A DNA stretch of 64,000 bases from Bacteroidota bacterium (GCA_025998875.1 AP024675.1:885589-949588); one strand, 5' to 3'. Positions 43,420 through 52,230 are shown, counted from the first letter of the stretch. Numbers and translations: made by a program. Notes: generated by a model not told the origin, from the sequence alone.

Positions 43420-44871
43420 ATGTTGGATTTTGATCCCGATACGCGAACGGCGCTGTGGTCGGAGCTGGCCGAGCTGGCCGAGCGCTACTGGGCAAGCCTG
43501 CCCGGGCGCCGTGTGAGTCCGCACTGGGATCCGGCAGCCCTCCGCGGGGAGCTGGCCGCCCATGACTTTGAGCACCCCACCGCCCCTCTTGAGGCCGTCC
43601 GTTGGGCCTTCGCGCAGCTGGTGGAGCATCAGGTGCATACGGCCCACCCCCGCTATTTCGGTCTTTTCAATCCGGCCCCCACGATGATAGGCGTGGCGGC
43701 CGATTTTCTGGTCGCCCTCTTCAACCCGCAGCTGGCCGCCTGGGCGCACAGCCCCTTTGCCGTAGAGGCAGAACATCGGCTGGCCCGCTGGTTCGGCGTC
43801 CAGTTCGGATGGTCTGAGGAAGAAACCGAGGGGGTATTTACCTCAGGGGGAGCGGAAGCCAACCACACGGCACTGCTTCTGGCCCTTTTCGCGCGCTTCC
43901 CTGAGGCAGTCCAGCGGGGACTGCGGGCGCTTCCCGCCCAGCCCGTTCTGTACGTTTCCGAGGAGGCACACCACTCCCTCCTCAAAGCTGCCCGGGTGAG
44001 CGGGCTGGGAACGGAGGCCGTCCGGTCTGTGTCGGCAACCGAGGCGCTTACGCTGGATCCCGAAGCCGTACTTCGGTACATCGAAGCAGATCGGCGCCGG
44101 GGGTATATCCCCTTCATGTTGGTGGGCACAGCGGGCACCACGGCGGCGGGTGTGATCGATCCCCTTGAGGATCTGGCCGAATTGGCCCGGCGCGAGGGGC
44201 TGTGGTTTCATGTGGATGCTGCCTGGGGAGGGGCGGTTGCCCTCGTACCGGAGTACCGGCCCTGGTTGCGCGGCATCGAGCGGGCCGATTCCATTACGGT
44301 GGACGCGCATAAGTGGCTCTCCGTCCCTATGGGGGCAGGACTGAGCCTGTGCCGACATCCGGAACTGGGGAAAAGGGCTTTTCGCGTCACGGAAACCTAC
44401 ATGCCCCGGGATGCGCAGGGATGGGAGGTGCCCGATCCGTTTGCCCGCTCCCTGCAGTGGTCCCGGCGCTTTATCGGGCTTAAGGTGTGGCTTTCGCTCA
44501 TGGTCTATGGACGGGCCGGGTATGCGGCCATGATCCGGCATACGGTGGAGATGGGGGACCGCTTACGAGTAGGGCTGCGCAGCCGGGGCTGGTATGTGCG
44601 CAACGCTACGCCCCTTCCGCTCCTCTGCGTGCAGGATCCGCAGCGTTCCGGAGACGGTGCCTATCATGAGGCGATCGTACGCGAAGTGGTTCGTTCCGGG
44701 AGAGCGTGGATCTCCACAGCGCGGCTGCGGGGCCAAGAGACGGTCATACGGGCCTGCATTACCAGTTACCGGACCGGTCCGGAGGACGTTGATCTGTTGG
44801 TGGAGCTGCTCGAAGAGGCGCGCCTTCAGGTGCGAAATACCGTAGGGGAGTCGGCCCCCGGTTCATCGTAG
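43420..44871 (+). CDS. PLP-dependent group II amino-acid decarboxylase
   Basis: A 483-residue enzyme of the aromatic-L-amino-acid/glutamate decarboxylase fold. Landmarks: HPRYFGLFNPAP near residue 76, FTSGGAEANHTALLLAL (cofactor phosphate site), the HVDAAWGG aspartate and the PLP lysine in VDAHKWLSVP (about residue 294). The substrate (aspartate, tyrosine, tryptophan or other) cannot be decided. It begins 72 bases from the divergent SDR gene; its last 46 bases overlap the convergent AlbA_2 gene. Confidence 0.88.
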   Translation: MLDFDPDTRTALWSELAELAERYWASLPGRRVSPHWDPAALRGELAAHDFEHPTAPLEAVRWAFAQLVEHQVHTAHPRYFGLFNPAPTMIGVAADFLVALFNPQLAAWAHSPFAVEAEHRLARWFGVQFGWSEEETEGVFTSGGAEANHTALLLALFARFPEAVQRGLRALPAQPVLYVSEEAHHSLLKAARVSGLGTEAVRSVSATEALTLDPEAVLRYIEADRRRGYIPFMLVGTAGTTAAGVIDPLEDLAELARREGLWFHVDAAWGGAVALVPEYRPWLRGIERADSITVDAHKWLSVPMGAGLSLCRHPELGKRAFRVTETYMPRDAQGWEVPDPFARSLQWSRRFIGLKVWLSLMVYGRAGYAAMIRHTVEMGDRLRVGLRSRGWYVRNATPLPLLCVQDPQRSGDGAYHEAIVREVVRSGRAWISTARLRGQETVIRACITSYRTGPEDVDLLVELLEEARLQVRNTVGESAPGSS

Positions 44872-45497
44872 GCCAGGGTAAAGTATTCGGCCTTTTCCGT
44901 TTTGTGCAGCCGAAGCACCCCGGCGCGCACCAGCGTGACCAGGATGCGGGAGGCGCGACGGGGGGATATGTGCACCATGCGGCTGAACTCGCGCACCGTG
45001 ATGCGCTCGTATCGGTTCAGATAGCGAAAGAGCTGTTCCTCCCGAGGGCCATATTGAAACCGGATGGGTCGGTCGGCCTGCTCGTCTCGCAGCGCTCGCA
45101 CCACATCGCGGCTGGCCTCTAGGCTTTTGTCTTGTACGCGGATAAAGGCCGTACGACCGTTGGGCTCAAGCCGGAAGTGGGGCTTCTGCGTGCTTTCGGG
45201 CACGTGGATGACCAGCACCTGGCGTCCGGCGTAGGGAACGAGCTCGATTGTATAGGCAACCGGAGGATCGCAGTAGAGGCGAGCGGCGCGTTCGATTTCG
45301 AATTCTGCCTCTTCCGGGCTACGTATACCGATTACGGAACGGTTGTCGTCGACCCCGATCAGGATATGTCCGCCCCGGCTGTTGGCAAAAGCCACCAGGG
45401 CTTTGGCCAGCTTGTCCGCCGAGGGGACTTTGCGTTTGAATTCTATGCGGAAGCCCTCCCCCAGGGCGATGAGTTGTCGAAGCGCATCGACGGTCAT
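44826..45497 (-). CDS. AlbA_2 (Schlafen-type) domain protein with winged-helix C-terminus
   Basis: A 223-residue protein. Residues about 10-120 form an AlbA_2 domain (EGFRIEFKRKVPSADKLAKALVAFANSRGG, in pieces FRIEFKR and AFANSRGGHILIGVDD, which binds nucleic acid or ATP). The C-terminal part (RYERITVREFSRMVHISPRRASRILVTLVRAGVL) is a winged helix-turn-helix. It probably regulates transcription. ATG 45497 follows AAGGAGGGC. The end overlaps the PLP decarboxylase, so opposing transcription could affect both. Confidence 0.82.
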   Translation of the reverse strand: MTVDALRQLIALGEGFRIEFKRKVPSADKLAKALVAFANSRGGHILIGVDDNRSVIGIRSPEEAEFEIERAARLYCDPPVAYTIELVPYAGRQVLVIHVPESTQKPHFRLEPNGRTAFIRVQDKSLEASRDVVRALRDEQADRPIRFQYGPREEQLFRYLNRYERITVREFSRMVHISPRRASRILVTLVRAGVLRLHKTEKAEYFTLAYDEPGADSPTVFRT

Positions 45498-45544
45498 AGA
45501 AGCCCTCCTTTCCGGCAGCCATCGCCTCTGCGGGCACAAAGGGA

Positions 45545-46582
45545 TCAGGAAGAATACGCAGCCAGCGGACCGGTCCAGTATTCTTCCTTGGCCGCACGGC
45601 TCATGAGCTCTTCGAGCGCCTGCTGAGGGGATTTGCCCGCAAAGAGGATCTCGTAGACAGCCGTGGCAATGGGCATCTCCACCCCGTATCGTTGCGCCAG
45701 AGCCCGTACCGAGATCGCCGTACGGACCCCCTCGGCGACCATGGACATCTCCGAGAGGATCTCCTCTAATGTCCGTCCCTGGCCGAGCTGCTCGCCCACA
45801 TAGCGATTGCGGCTGTGTCGGCTCATGCAGGTAACGACCAGGTCTCCGATTCCGGCCAATCCGGCAAAGGTGAGCGGGCTGGCGCCCATGGCCACGCCGA
45901 GCCGGGCCATTTCTGCAAGACCCCGGGTGATGAGCGCGGCCTTGGCGTTATCGCCCAATTGCAGGCCATCGCATATACCGGCGGCGATGGCCAGCACGTT
46001 TTTTACCGCACCTGCGATTTCAACCCCCAGCAGATCGGTATTGGTGTAGACCCGAAACATGGGGGTCATGAAGCGTTCCTGTACCCGTCGGGCGGTCTCC
46101 AGCTCCGGGGAGGCGGCAACGACCGTGGTGGGCTTCTGCCGGGCCACCTCTTCGGCGTGGCTGGGACCGTGCAGCACGCAGAGCTGGGTTTCCGGTATCT
46201 GGGGCAAGTTTTCGATGAGGATTTGGGAGACGGTTTTGAGCGTGCTGGCCTCGATGCCCTTGGTGACGCTGACCAGGATCATGCCTGCCGTCACGTACGG
46301 CCGCATACGTTCGGCCAGCTGTCGAACGGCGTGCGAGGGGGTGGCAACCACGAGCATATCGGCCTCCTGCAGCGCCTCCCTCAGATCCGCCGTTATGTGC
46401 ACGGTCTCAGGCAGCTGAATGCCAGGCAGATAGGTGGGGTTGCTGCGGGTTTCCCGCATCAGCCGGGCCTGCTCAATGCGGCGGGCCCAGAGCACAACAC
46501 GACGACGCTTCTCGGCCAGCAACACAGCCAGGGCCGTTCCCCAGCTACCCGCTCCCAGAATGGTCGTGCGTTTTTCGCTCAT
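45545..46582 (-). CDS. gpsA: NAD(P)H-dependent glycerol-3-phosphate dehydrogenase
   Basis: Makes sn-glycerol 3-phosphate from dihydroxyacetone phosphate for phospholipids. The 345 residues have the nucleotide loop ILGAGSWGTALA (about 8-19), SVTKGIEAST, LHGPSHAEEVARQKPT, the catalytic lysine segment GAVKNVLAIAAGICDGLQLGDNAKAALITRGL (in parts) and GIGDLVVTCMS. It overlaps plsY by four bases: the product of GpsA is the substrate of PlsY. Confidence 0.97.
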   Translation of the reverse strand: MSEKRTTILGAGSWGTALAVLLAEKRRRVVLWARRIEQARLMRETRSNPTYLPGIQLPETVHITADLREALQEADMLVVATPSHAVRQLAERMRPYVTAGMILVSVTKGIEASTLKTVSQILIENLPQIPETQLCVLHGPSHAEEVARQKPTTVVAASPELETARRVQERFMTPMFRVYTNTDLLGVEIAGAVKNVLAIAAGICDGLQLGDNAKAALITRGLAEMARLGVAMGASPLTFAGLAGIGDLVVTCMSRHSRNRYVGEQLGQGRTLEEILSEMSMVAEGVRTAISVRALAQRYGVEMPIATAVYEILFAGKSPQQALEELMSRAAKEEYWTGPLAAYSS

Positions 46583-47235
46583 ATCAGCCGAATTGATGGG
46601 AGTTTTATTCGGTTTTCCCTGCCCGCAAGCAGGCGCTCGATGTTGCTTCGATGCGCGTACACGATGCCCAGGGCCAGCAGAATGCCAAAGACAAGCAGGC
46701 TACCGTCCAGCGGCACATGGAAGATGTATTTCCGTACGGCGAGCACGATCGGAAAGGCGATGGCGGCCGTAATCGAGCCCAGAGACACGTATCGGGACAA
46801 GAGCGTCACCACCAGAAAAACGCCCGCGCAGATCAGGGTGGTCCAGGTGGTGATCGCCAGCAGCGCTCCGGCCGATGTGTTGACCCCTTTGCCTCCCCGG
46901 AATCCAGCCCAGATGGGATACATATGCCCCAGCACGGCAGCCATGCCGGCCAGGATCCGCACCAGGGTTTCCACTTCCCAGTTCGCCAGCCCCGAGGGTA
47001 AGGAATCGACGCGCAGCGTAGCGATGAGGCCGGAGGCCAGCAGGCCTTTGCCCATGTCGACTATCCCGACCAGCAGACCCGCGCGCCATCCCAGCACGCG
47101 CCAGGCGTTGGTCATGCCCGCGTTGCCGCTCCCATGCTCCCGGATATCGATGCCGTACCGGCGGCTGATGAGCACGCTTGTGGGAATGGCACCTACCAGG
47201 TAGCTGAGCAGAAGGATGAGTAGAAGCGAAAACAT
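46579..47235 (-). CDS. plsY: Acyl-phosphate:glycerol-3-phosphate acyltransferase PlsY (canonical copy)
   Basis: First acylation step of phospholipid synthesis, from acyl phosphate. The 218-residue membrane protein has about five to seven helices and all three PlsY motifs: GSGNAGMTNAWRV (about 36-48), FRGGKGVNTSAG (about 111-122) and a C-terminal AHRSNIERLL (about 194-203). It is coupled to gpsA. A second, divergent copy is at 19.9-20.5 kb. Confidence 0.96.
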   Translation of the reverse strand: MFSLLLILLLSYLVGAIPTSVLISRRYGIDIREHGSGNAGMTNAWRVLGWRAGLLVGIVDMGKGLLASGLIATLRVDSLPSGLANWEVETLVRILAGMAAVLGHMYPIWAGFRGGKGVNTSAGALLAITTWTTLICAGVFLVVTLLSRYVSLGSITAAIAFPIVLAVRKYIFHVPLDGSLLVFGILLALGIVYAHRSNIERLLAGRENRIKLPSIRLI

Positions 47236-47296
47236 AGTTCAGGACACTTCTCGACCTCTGGGCTACAAACCTGTACCCGAACCGGGGGGTTCCCCG

Positions 47297-47776
47297 CTAT
47301 CCCTTGCGAAAATACGGTTCCGGGTCGATCGCATTGCCCCGTCGATGCAGTTCGAAGCGCAACAGATGGGTGGTGTTCCCCGTGTTCGTCCCCTCTGCAC
47401 CCACGTAGCCGATAATGGATCCCACCGAAACCCGCTGTCCGGGTTCGACCACGATCTGGGCCAGGTGGGCATATACGGTTTCGTATCCCCGTTTGTGCTC
47501 AATGACCACGTACAGCCCTCGCGTCAGGGTGCGATTGATCTCCCGCACCCTGCCTTCTGCGGCCGCATATACGGGGGTGCGCGCCTGTATGGCAAAGCTC
47601 ACCCCCAGATTCATCTGGCTTTTGCGCAGCACGGGGTGAAAATGTAGGCCAAAACCACGCCAGATAGGTGCCTTAACCGGGCGCTGGAGTTCCAGCTCCT
47701 CCGGTCCTTCTGCGCTGGCTATCGCGGCGGCACCGTATAGCAGACAGCCTATGAACAGGATCAACCAGGCTTTCAT
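47297..47776 (-). CDS. LytM/M23-like protein lacking zinc ligands
   Basis: A 159-residue exported protein (hydrophobic signal about 1-21) with a LytM fold: GFGLHFHPVLRKS, TPVYAAAEGRVREI, LYVVIEHKRGYETVYAHL and the C-terminal RFELHRRG. The zinc ligands of active M23 peptidases are replaced: the H-x-G-x-D position reads NLGVS (56-60) and the HLHFE position reads LLRFE (138-142); only the YAHL histidine (104) remains. It is likely a non-catalytic LytM protein that controls cell-wall hydrolases, as EnvC and NlpD do. ATG 47776 starts the signal peptide. Confidence 0.82.
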   Translation of the reverse strand: MKAWLILFIGCLLYGAAAIASAEGPEELELQRPVKAPIWRGFGLHFHPVLRKSQMNLGVSFAIQARTPVYAAAEGRVREINRTLTRGLYVVIEHKRGYETVYAHLAQIVVEPGQRVSVGSIIGYVGAEGTNTGNTTHLLRFELHRRGNAIDPEPYFRKG

Positions 47777-47926
47777 GGCGCTCCTTACCCCTCCAGCCGG
47801 GGATCGGCGTAGGACAAACACTCGTTTTTACAAAATTTCTGCTACTTTCGCAAGTCTCTCTGCGCACCACTCTGCTTGGTGACCGACTACAGGCGGCCAT
47901 ATTTTCGGGAAAAAAGAGAGGTTTCC

Positions 47927-49165
47927 ATGGAGCTCGTTTCCGTATCCGAGGCCCAAACCCTCATGATGAAATGCCTTGGCCGGCTGTCTGTGGTGTCGCT
48001 TCGGCTTGCAGAGGCGCTGGGACGGGCGCTGGCCGAGCCGGTTCGGGCGCGGGATCCCGTTCCCCCCTTTGATACCTCGGCGATGGATGGTTACGCGCTG
48101 CGCGCAGCCGATACGCAATCGGCCCCCGTCCTGCTGCGGGTGGTCGGGACCGTGCCGGCGGGCTCTGTATGGCCCTCTCCCCTGGGCCCGGGGGAGGCGG
48201 TTCGCATCATGACCGGAGCGCCGCTTCCGGAGGGAGCCGACGCGGTCATCGAACAGGAGAGGGTGGCCATCGAGGCAGAGGCCCTTGTGCGCATCGATGA
48301 GCCGGTAGAATCCGGTCGCCATGTCCGACGGGCTGGGGAGGACGCGCAGGCGGGATCCGTGGTGCTGCAACCCGGCACGGTGCTGTATCCCGGCGCCATC
48401 GCGCTGGCCGCCGCAGCGGGCCGGGGTCGGCTGGCGGTTTACCGGCCGGCCCGGGTGGCGGTGATCACCACAGGAGATGAGCTCTTGGAACCGGAAGAGG
48501 ACCTCGTCCCGGGCAAGATCCGCAATACGAATCGCTATCTGCTTGAGGCGCTTATCCGAAACGAAGGGGCCGAGGTGGTCGAATCCCTCGCCGCAGGCGA
48601 TGACGTGCGGGCGCTGCTTGAGGCCTTTGTGCGCGTCCTGCCCCAGGCGGATATGGTGCTTACAACCGGGGGGGTTTCCGTAGGGGCCTTCGACTGCGTT
48701 GAGAAGGCGCTCCAGAAGTGCGACTTTCAGCGCGTTTTCTGGCGGGTACGTCAGCGTCCGGGGAAGCCCCTGCTGTTCGGCCTTTTAGCCGGCAAACCCT
48801 TTTTTGGTCTGCCGGGCAATCCGGTTTCAACCGGCGTGTGTTTTGATCAATACGTGCGGCCCGCCCTGCGGTACATGATGGGCATGGAACCCCTGTATCG
48901 TCCCCGGCTACGCGCCATCTTGGAAGAGGCCTTCCCGGCCAAAAAAGTGGGATTGCACACGTTTCTTCGCGTACGGTGGTATCCGCGCCCCGATGGCCGT
49001 ATCGGGGTTCGCCCGACCGGACCTCAGGGTTCTCATATCACGCACTCTCTTGCCCGAGCAACGGCCCTGGCCCATTTGCCCGAATCCTGGGGGCCGGTAT
49101 CGGCCGGAACCGAGGTAGAGGTGGAGCTGTGGTCAGCGGCGTTTGATTCGCCTCCGGAGCGTTGA
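47927..49165 (+). CDS. moeA: Molybdopterin molybdenumtransferase MoeA
   Basis: Inserts molybdate into adenylylated molybdopterin. The 412 residues (ATG 47927, AAGAGAGG upstream) have the MoeA signatures: PPFDTSAMDGYALRA near 43-57, IMTGAPLPEGADAVI, TTGDELLEPEE, LTTGGVSVGAFD and FFGLPGNPVS. Domain IV at the C-terminus is present. MogA is 14 kb away. No molybdoenzyme gene was recognised in this window. Confidence 0.96.
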   Translation: MELVSVSEAQTLMMKCLGRLSVVSLRLAEALGRALAEPVRARDPVPPFDTSAMDGYALRAADTQSAPVLLRVVGTVPAGSVWPSPLGPGEAVRIMTGAPLPEGADAVIEQERVAIEAEALVRIDEPVESGRHVRRAGEDAQAGSVVLQPGTVLYPGAIALAAAAGRGRLAVYRPARVAVITTGDELLEPEEDLVPGKIRNTNRYLLEALIRNEGAEVVESLAAGDDVRALLEAFVRVLPQADMVLTTGGVSVGAFDCVEKALQKCDFQRVFWRVRQRPGKPLLFGLLAGKPFFGLPGNPVSTGVCFDQYVRPALRYMMGMEPLYRPRLRAILEEAFPAKKVGLHTFLRVRWYPRPDGRIGVRPTGPQGSHITHSLARATALAHLPESWGPVSAGTEVEVELWSAAFDSPPER

Positions 49166-49281
49166 GCGGGCGCTTTCCGGTGGTGGGTATCCGGAGGCGG
49201 GATACAGAAATCGGAATGGTAAGCGTCCGGAATCCATCCGGAACAGGCCAGAGGGATACAGGCGGTGTAGGGGGGGTCGAA

Positions 49282-49785
49282 ATGCGCATGTTCTATCTCA
49301 TCTCCGTTTTTCTGCACATCCTGGCTGCTGCGCTCTGGGTGGGGGGCATGCTGTTTTTGGCCGTTGTGCTCGTGCCCGCCCTCCGGGATGGGGAGTTCGA
49401 TCCTGTGCGAAGGCCTTTGCTGGAGCGAACGGCTATGCGTTTTCGCCTGGTGGGCTGGGTGGCGCTGGCTGTGGTTGTGTTTACCGGGCTTTTCAACCTG
49501 TTCTACCGCTGGGTTCCGTGGGAGGTTTTCTGGGGTGCGCGCTGGTGGAACAGTCCCCTGGGCCGCACCGTGGGATATAAACTGCTCGTGGTCGCGCTTA
49601 TGCTCCTTGTCAGTGCCGCACACGACCTCTGGATCGGCCCCCGGGCGATTCGGCTATGGCGTCTGGATCCGGAGGGCTCCTCTGCGGTACGCTATCGGTT
49701 TCTGGCTCGGTGGCTGGGTCGGGTAACACTGTTTTTGGGCCTACTGGCCATGATGCTGGGGGTGATTCTGGTGCGCGGCCTGTGA
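49282..49785 (+). CDS. CopD/DUF4149-like integral membrane protein
   Basis: A 167-residue protein with four predicted helices. The first (HILAAALWVGGMLFLAVVLVP, in pieces HILAAALWVGG) has the His plus W-x-G pattern of CopD-type and HemJ-like proteins; the third includes GYKLLVVALMLLVSAAHD with a second histidine. Such proteins are often haem- or copper-linked. ATG 49282 is preceded by GGGGGG; the frame is open upstream but overlaps the end of moeA. It starts a plus-strand block of small membrane proteins. Confidence 0.72.
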   Translation: MRMFYLISVFLHILAAALWVGGMLFLAVVLVPALRDGEFDPVRRPLLERTAMRFRLVGWVALAVVVFTGLFNLFYRWVPWEVFWGARWWNSPLGRTVGYKLLVVALMLLVSAAHDLWIGPRAIRLWRLDPEGSSAVRYRFLARWLGRVTLFLGLLAMMLGVILVRGL

Positions 49786-49901
49786 GGTGGATACGCCGCC
49801 TGATCCTGGTTTGGGGCGCGCTGAGCGCGCTTTTCTTGGGGGGACAGATAGCCGATCCCGCCTCTTCTTGCGGCTCTGTTCGGATGGTTTCGAGTTCATA
49901 A
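49782..49901 (+). CDS. Possible 39-residue membrane peptide
   Basis: A GTG overlapping the stop of the previous gene (GTGA) opens a 39-residue frame with an N-terminal RRLILVWGALSALFLGG helix and a short serine-rich end. Overlapping starts of this type are common here, but there is no other support. Confidence 0.35.
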   Translation: MRWIRRLILVWGALSALFLGGQIADPASSCGSVRMVSSS

Positions 49902-49986
49902 GCTTGGCCCGCATCCGATCTCGGCCCCGCTGCGGGCTATGAGGATTGTGGCGTATATTCTGTGTCCGTAGCGCCTCCTGCCCCGC

Positions 49987-50406
49987 ATGCCCACCCTGAG
50001 CCGATATCTCATCCGCACTGCCTTCGTCTATCTGGGGCTATCCTTGCTCGTGGGGGTATTGCTGGCGGCCCGTCATCTGGGGCTGGGGTTCTGGGCGTTT
50101 GTGGCGCTCATGCCCGTTTATCTGCACCTGTTTTTGCTAGGCTGGGTAACTCAGCTCATCTTCGGGGTGGCCTACTGGATGTTTCCCAGGCGGAGCTCCG
50201 GCTCTCCTCGGGGATCCGAGGAGGTGGGATGGGCGGCCTATGGGCTCCTGAATGCGGGGCTCCTGTTGCGTGCTCTGGCCGAGCCCATGGCTTCGGCTCG
50301 ACCGGGCTCGGCATGGTCGGTGGTGCTGGTGTTTTCCGCCCTGTTGGGATGGATCGCCGCGCTGGGGTGGGTGTACCTGCTCTGGCCACGCGTACGGGGG
50401 AAGTAA
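49987..50406 (+). CDS. Four-helix membrane protein resembling oxidase subunit I fragments (copy 1)
   Basis: A 139-residue, very hydrophobic protein with four helices. Helix 2 carries HLFLLGWVTQLIFGVAYWMFP (in pieces HLFLLGWV, FGVAYWMFP), a pattern close to the haem-binding helices of NnrS and cbb3/NO-reductase subunit I proteins. The neighbour 50413 repeats the same pattern. It is too short to be an oxidase; it may be a haem-binding or assembly protein. No strong ribosome site. Confidence 0.68.
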   Translation: MPTLSRYLIRTAFVYLGLSLLVGVLLAARHLGLGFWAFVALMPVYLHLFLLGWVTQLIFGVAYWMFPRRSSGSPRGSEEVGWAAYGLLNAGLLLRALAEPMASARPGSAWSVVLVFSALLGWIAALGWVYLLWPRVRGK

Positions 50407-50412
50407 CAAGAT

Positions 50413-50859
50413 ATGCCCGCGCTGGCCCGCTGTTTTCTTCAAGCGGCTCTCTTGCACTTCGCCTTCGGAGCCACATGGGGGGCAGCTATGCTCCTCTACA
50501 AGGCCTTCCCTCTGCATCCGGTTATGTGGACGATTTTCCCGGCCCACGTGGAGAGCATGCTTTTTGGATGGATCGTGCAGTTCGCCTTTGGGGTCGCTTA
50601 CTGGATGCTTCCACATAAAGGGGATTCCGCCGGTGGACCATCCCGATTCCGCTACGCCTGGGTGGCCTGGATCACGCTCAACGCCGGCGTGCTGCTGGCC
50701 GGCTATGGGCCGCTTTTCGGGCTTGCCGGAATCTGGGTTTTCGCCGGGCGGATGCTGGAATGGATCGCCGTACTGGCTTTCAGCGGGCATGTGATGGCCC
50801 GTCTGCGAGCCGTTCCGATCCGGCGGGGAGAGGGGAATACGCTAGGCAGGGAGAGGTGA
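50413..50859 (+). CDS. Four-helix membrane protein resembling oxidase subunit I fragments (copy 2)
   Basis: A 148-residue relative of the preceding product: helix 2 reads HVESMLFGWIVQFAFGVAYWMLP (in pieces HVESMLFGW, FGVAYWMLP), the same spacing of histidine, FGW and GVAYWMxP. An additional histidine is in helix 1 (LLHFAFG) and another near the end (FSGHVMARL). The two genes are six bases apart and probably encode a heterodimer. Tryptophanase begins three bases after this stop. Confidence 0.7.
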   Translation: MPALARCFLQAALLHFAFGATWGAAMLLYKAFPLHPVMWTIFPAHVESMLFGWIVQFAFGVAYWMLPHKGDSAGGPSRFRYAWVAWITLNAGVLLAGYGPLFGLAGIWVFAGRMLEWIAVLAFSGHVMARLRAVPIRRGEGNTLGRER

Positions 50860-50862
50860 GCC

Positions 50863-52230
50863 ATGAAAACCATTATCGAGCCCTTTCGGATCAAGACCGT
50901 TGAACCCATTTACATGAGCTCCCGGGAAGAGCGGGCTCGGTGGATCGAGGAGGCCTACTACAACCTGTTCGCGTTGGATGCAGAGCGCGTGCTCATCGAT
51001 CTGCTGACGGACTCCGGCACGGCGGCCATGAGTTCCCGGCAGTGGGCGGCCCTGATGCAGGGAGATGAATCCTACGCGGGCAGTCCCTCTTTTGACCGTT
51101 TTGAAGAAGCGGTCCGTCGGCTTATGCCCTTTCGCTTTATCATCCCGACCCATCAGGGGCGGGCGGCAGAAAAGATCCTCTTCTCCATCGCGGGCGGGCC
51201 CGGGAAGGTGATCCCGAGCAATACCCATTTCGATACCACGCGCGCCAACATCGAGTTCACCGGTGCGGAGGCGGTGGATCTGCCCATCGAGGAGGCCTCC
51301 TATCCGGAGCTGGAGCATCCGTTTAAGGGCAACATGGACGTGGGCCGGCTTGAAGAGCTCATCCGGCGTCTGGGTCCGGAGCGGGTGCCGCTGTGTATGC
51401 TCACGGTGACGAACAATTCCGGGGGTGGGCAACCGGTTTCCATGGCCAATATCCGGGCTGTCTCCGAGGTGTGCCATCGCTACGGGGTTCCGCTCTTTCT
51501 GGACGCCTGTCGGTTTGCGGAGAACGCCTATTTCATCAAGCTGCGAGAGCCGGGCTATGCGGATAGGTCCGTGCTGGAGATCGTGCGGGAGATGTTTTCC
51601 TATGCCGACGGATGCACCATGTCGGCTAAAAAAGACGGGCTGGCCAACATAGGGGGCTGGCTGGCGCTGAACGACGAGGCCTGGGCTCAGCAGGCTCGCA
51701 CGCTGCTCATTCTCACCGAGGGATTCCCGACTTATGGGGGGTTGGCCGGTCGGGATCTGGAGGCTATCGCGGTGGGGCTAGAGGAGGTTATCGACGAAGA
51801 TTATCTGCGCTATCGCATCGCCTCCACCCAGTACGTGGGGCGGCACCTGATCGAAGCCGGGGTGCCGATTGTGCGTCCTGTCGGAGGGCATGCCGTTTAT
51901 CTGGACGCGCGCGCCATGCTGCCCCATATTCCACCTCTGCAGTATCCCGGTCAGGCGCTTGCCGTGGAGCTCTACGTACACGGCGGGGTGCGGGGATGCG
52001 AAATCGGCACCGTAATGTTTGGCCGGCAGAGCGATGGATCGGAAAAACCGGCCCGTATGGATCTGGTGCGGCTGGCCATCCCCCGGCGAGTGTACACGCA
52101 GAGCCATATGGACTACGTGATTGAGGTCGTTGTTGAGGTCTATGAGCGCCGGCACCAGCTGCGGGGCATGCGCATCGTCTGGGAGCCCCCTGTGCTGCGC
52201 CATTTTACGGCGCGTTTTGCGTATCGCTAG
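50863..52230 (+). CDS. tnaA: Tryptophanase (tryptophan indole-lyase)
   Basis: PLP enzyme that splits tryptophan to indole, pyruvate and ammonia. The 455 residues align end to end with the tryptophanase / tyrosine phenol-lyase family; the PLP lysine is Lys257 in SAKKDGLANIGG. Much of the body resembles tyrosine phenol-lyase (ENAYFIK, EMFSYADGCTMS), but the two specificity positions are tryptophanase-like: Asp124 (FDTTR; Thr in phenol-lyase) and Ile381 (CEIGTV; Arg in phenol-lyase). No tnaC-type leader peptide was seen. It is convergent with serine dehydratase, overlapping by 26 bases. Confidence 0.85.
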   Translation: MKTIIEPFRIKTVEPIYMSSREERARWIEEAYYNLFALDAERVLIDLLTDSGTAAMSSRQWAALMQGDESYAGSPSFDRFEEAVRRLMPFRFIIPTHQGRAAEKILFSIAGGPGKVIPSNTHFDTTRANIEFTGAEAVDLPIEEASYPELEHPFKGNMDVGRLEELIRRLGPERVPLCMLTVTNNSGGGQPVSMANIRAVSEVCHRYGVPLFLDACRFAENAYFIKLREPGYADRSVLEIVREMFSYADGCTMSAKKDGLANIGGWLALNDEAWAQQARTLLILTEGFPTYGGLAGRDLEAIAVGLEEVIDEDYLRYRIASTQYVGRHLIEAGVPIVRPVGGHAVYLDARAMLPHIPPLQYPGQALAVELYVHGGVRGCEIGTVMFGRQSDGSEKPARMDLVRLAIPRRVYTQSHMDYVIEVVVEVYERRHQLRGMRIVWEPPVLRHFTARFAYR

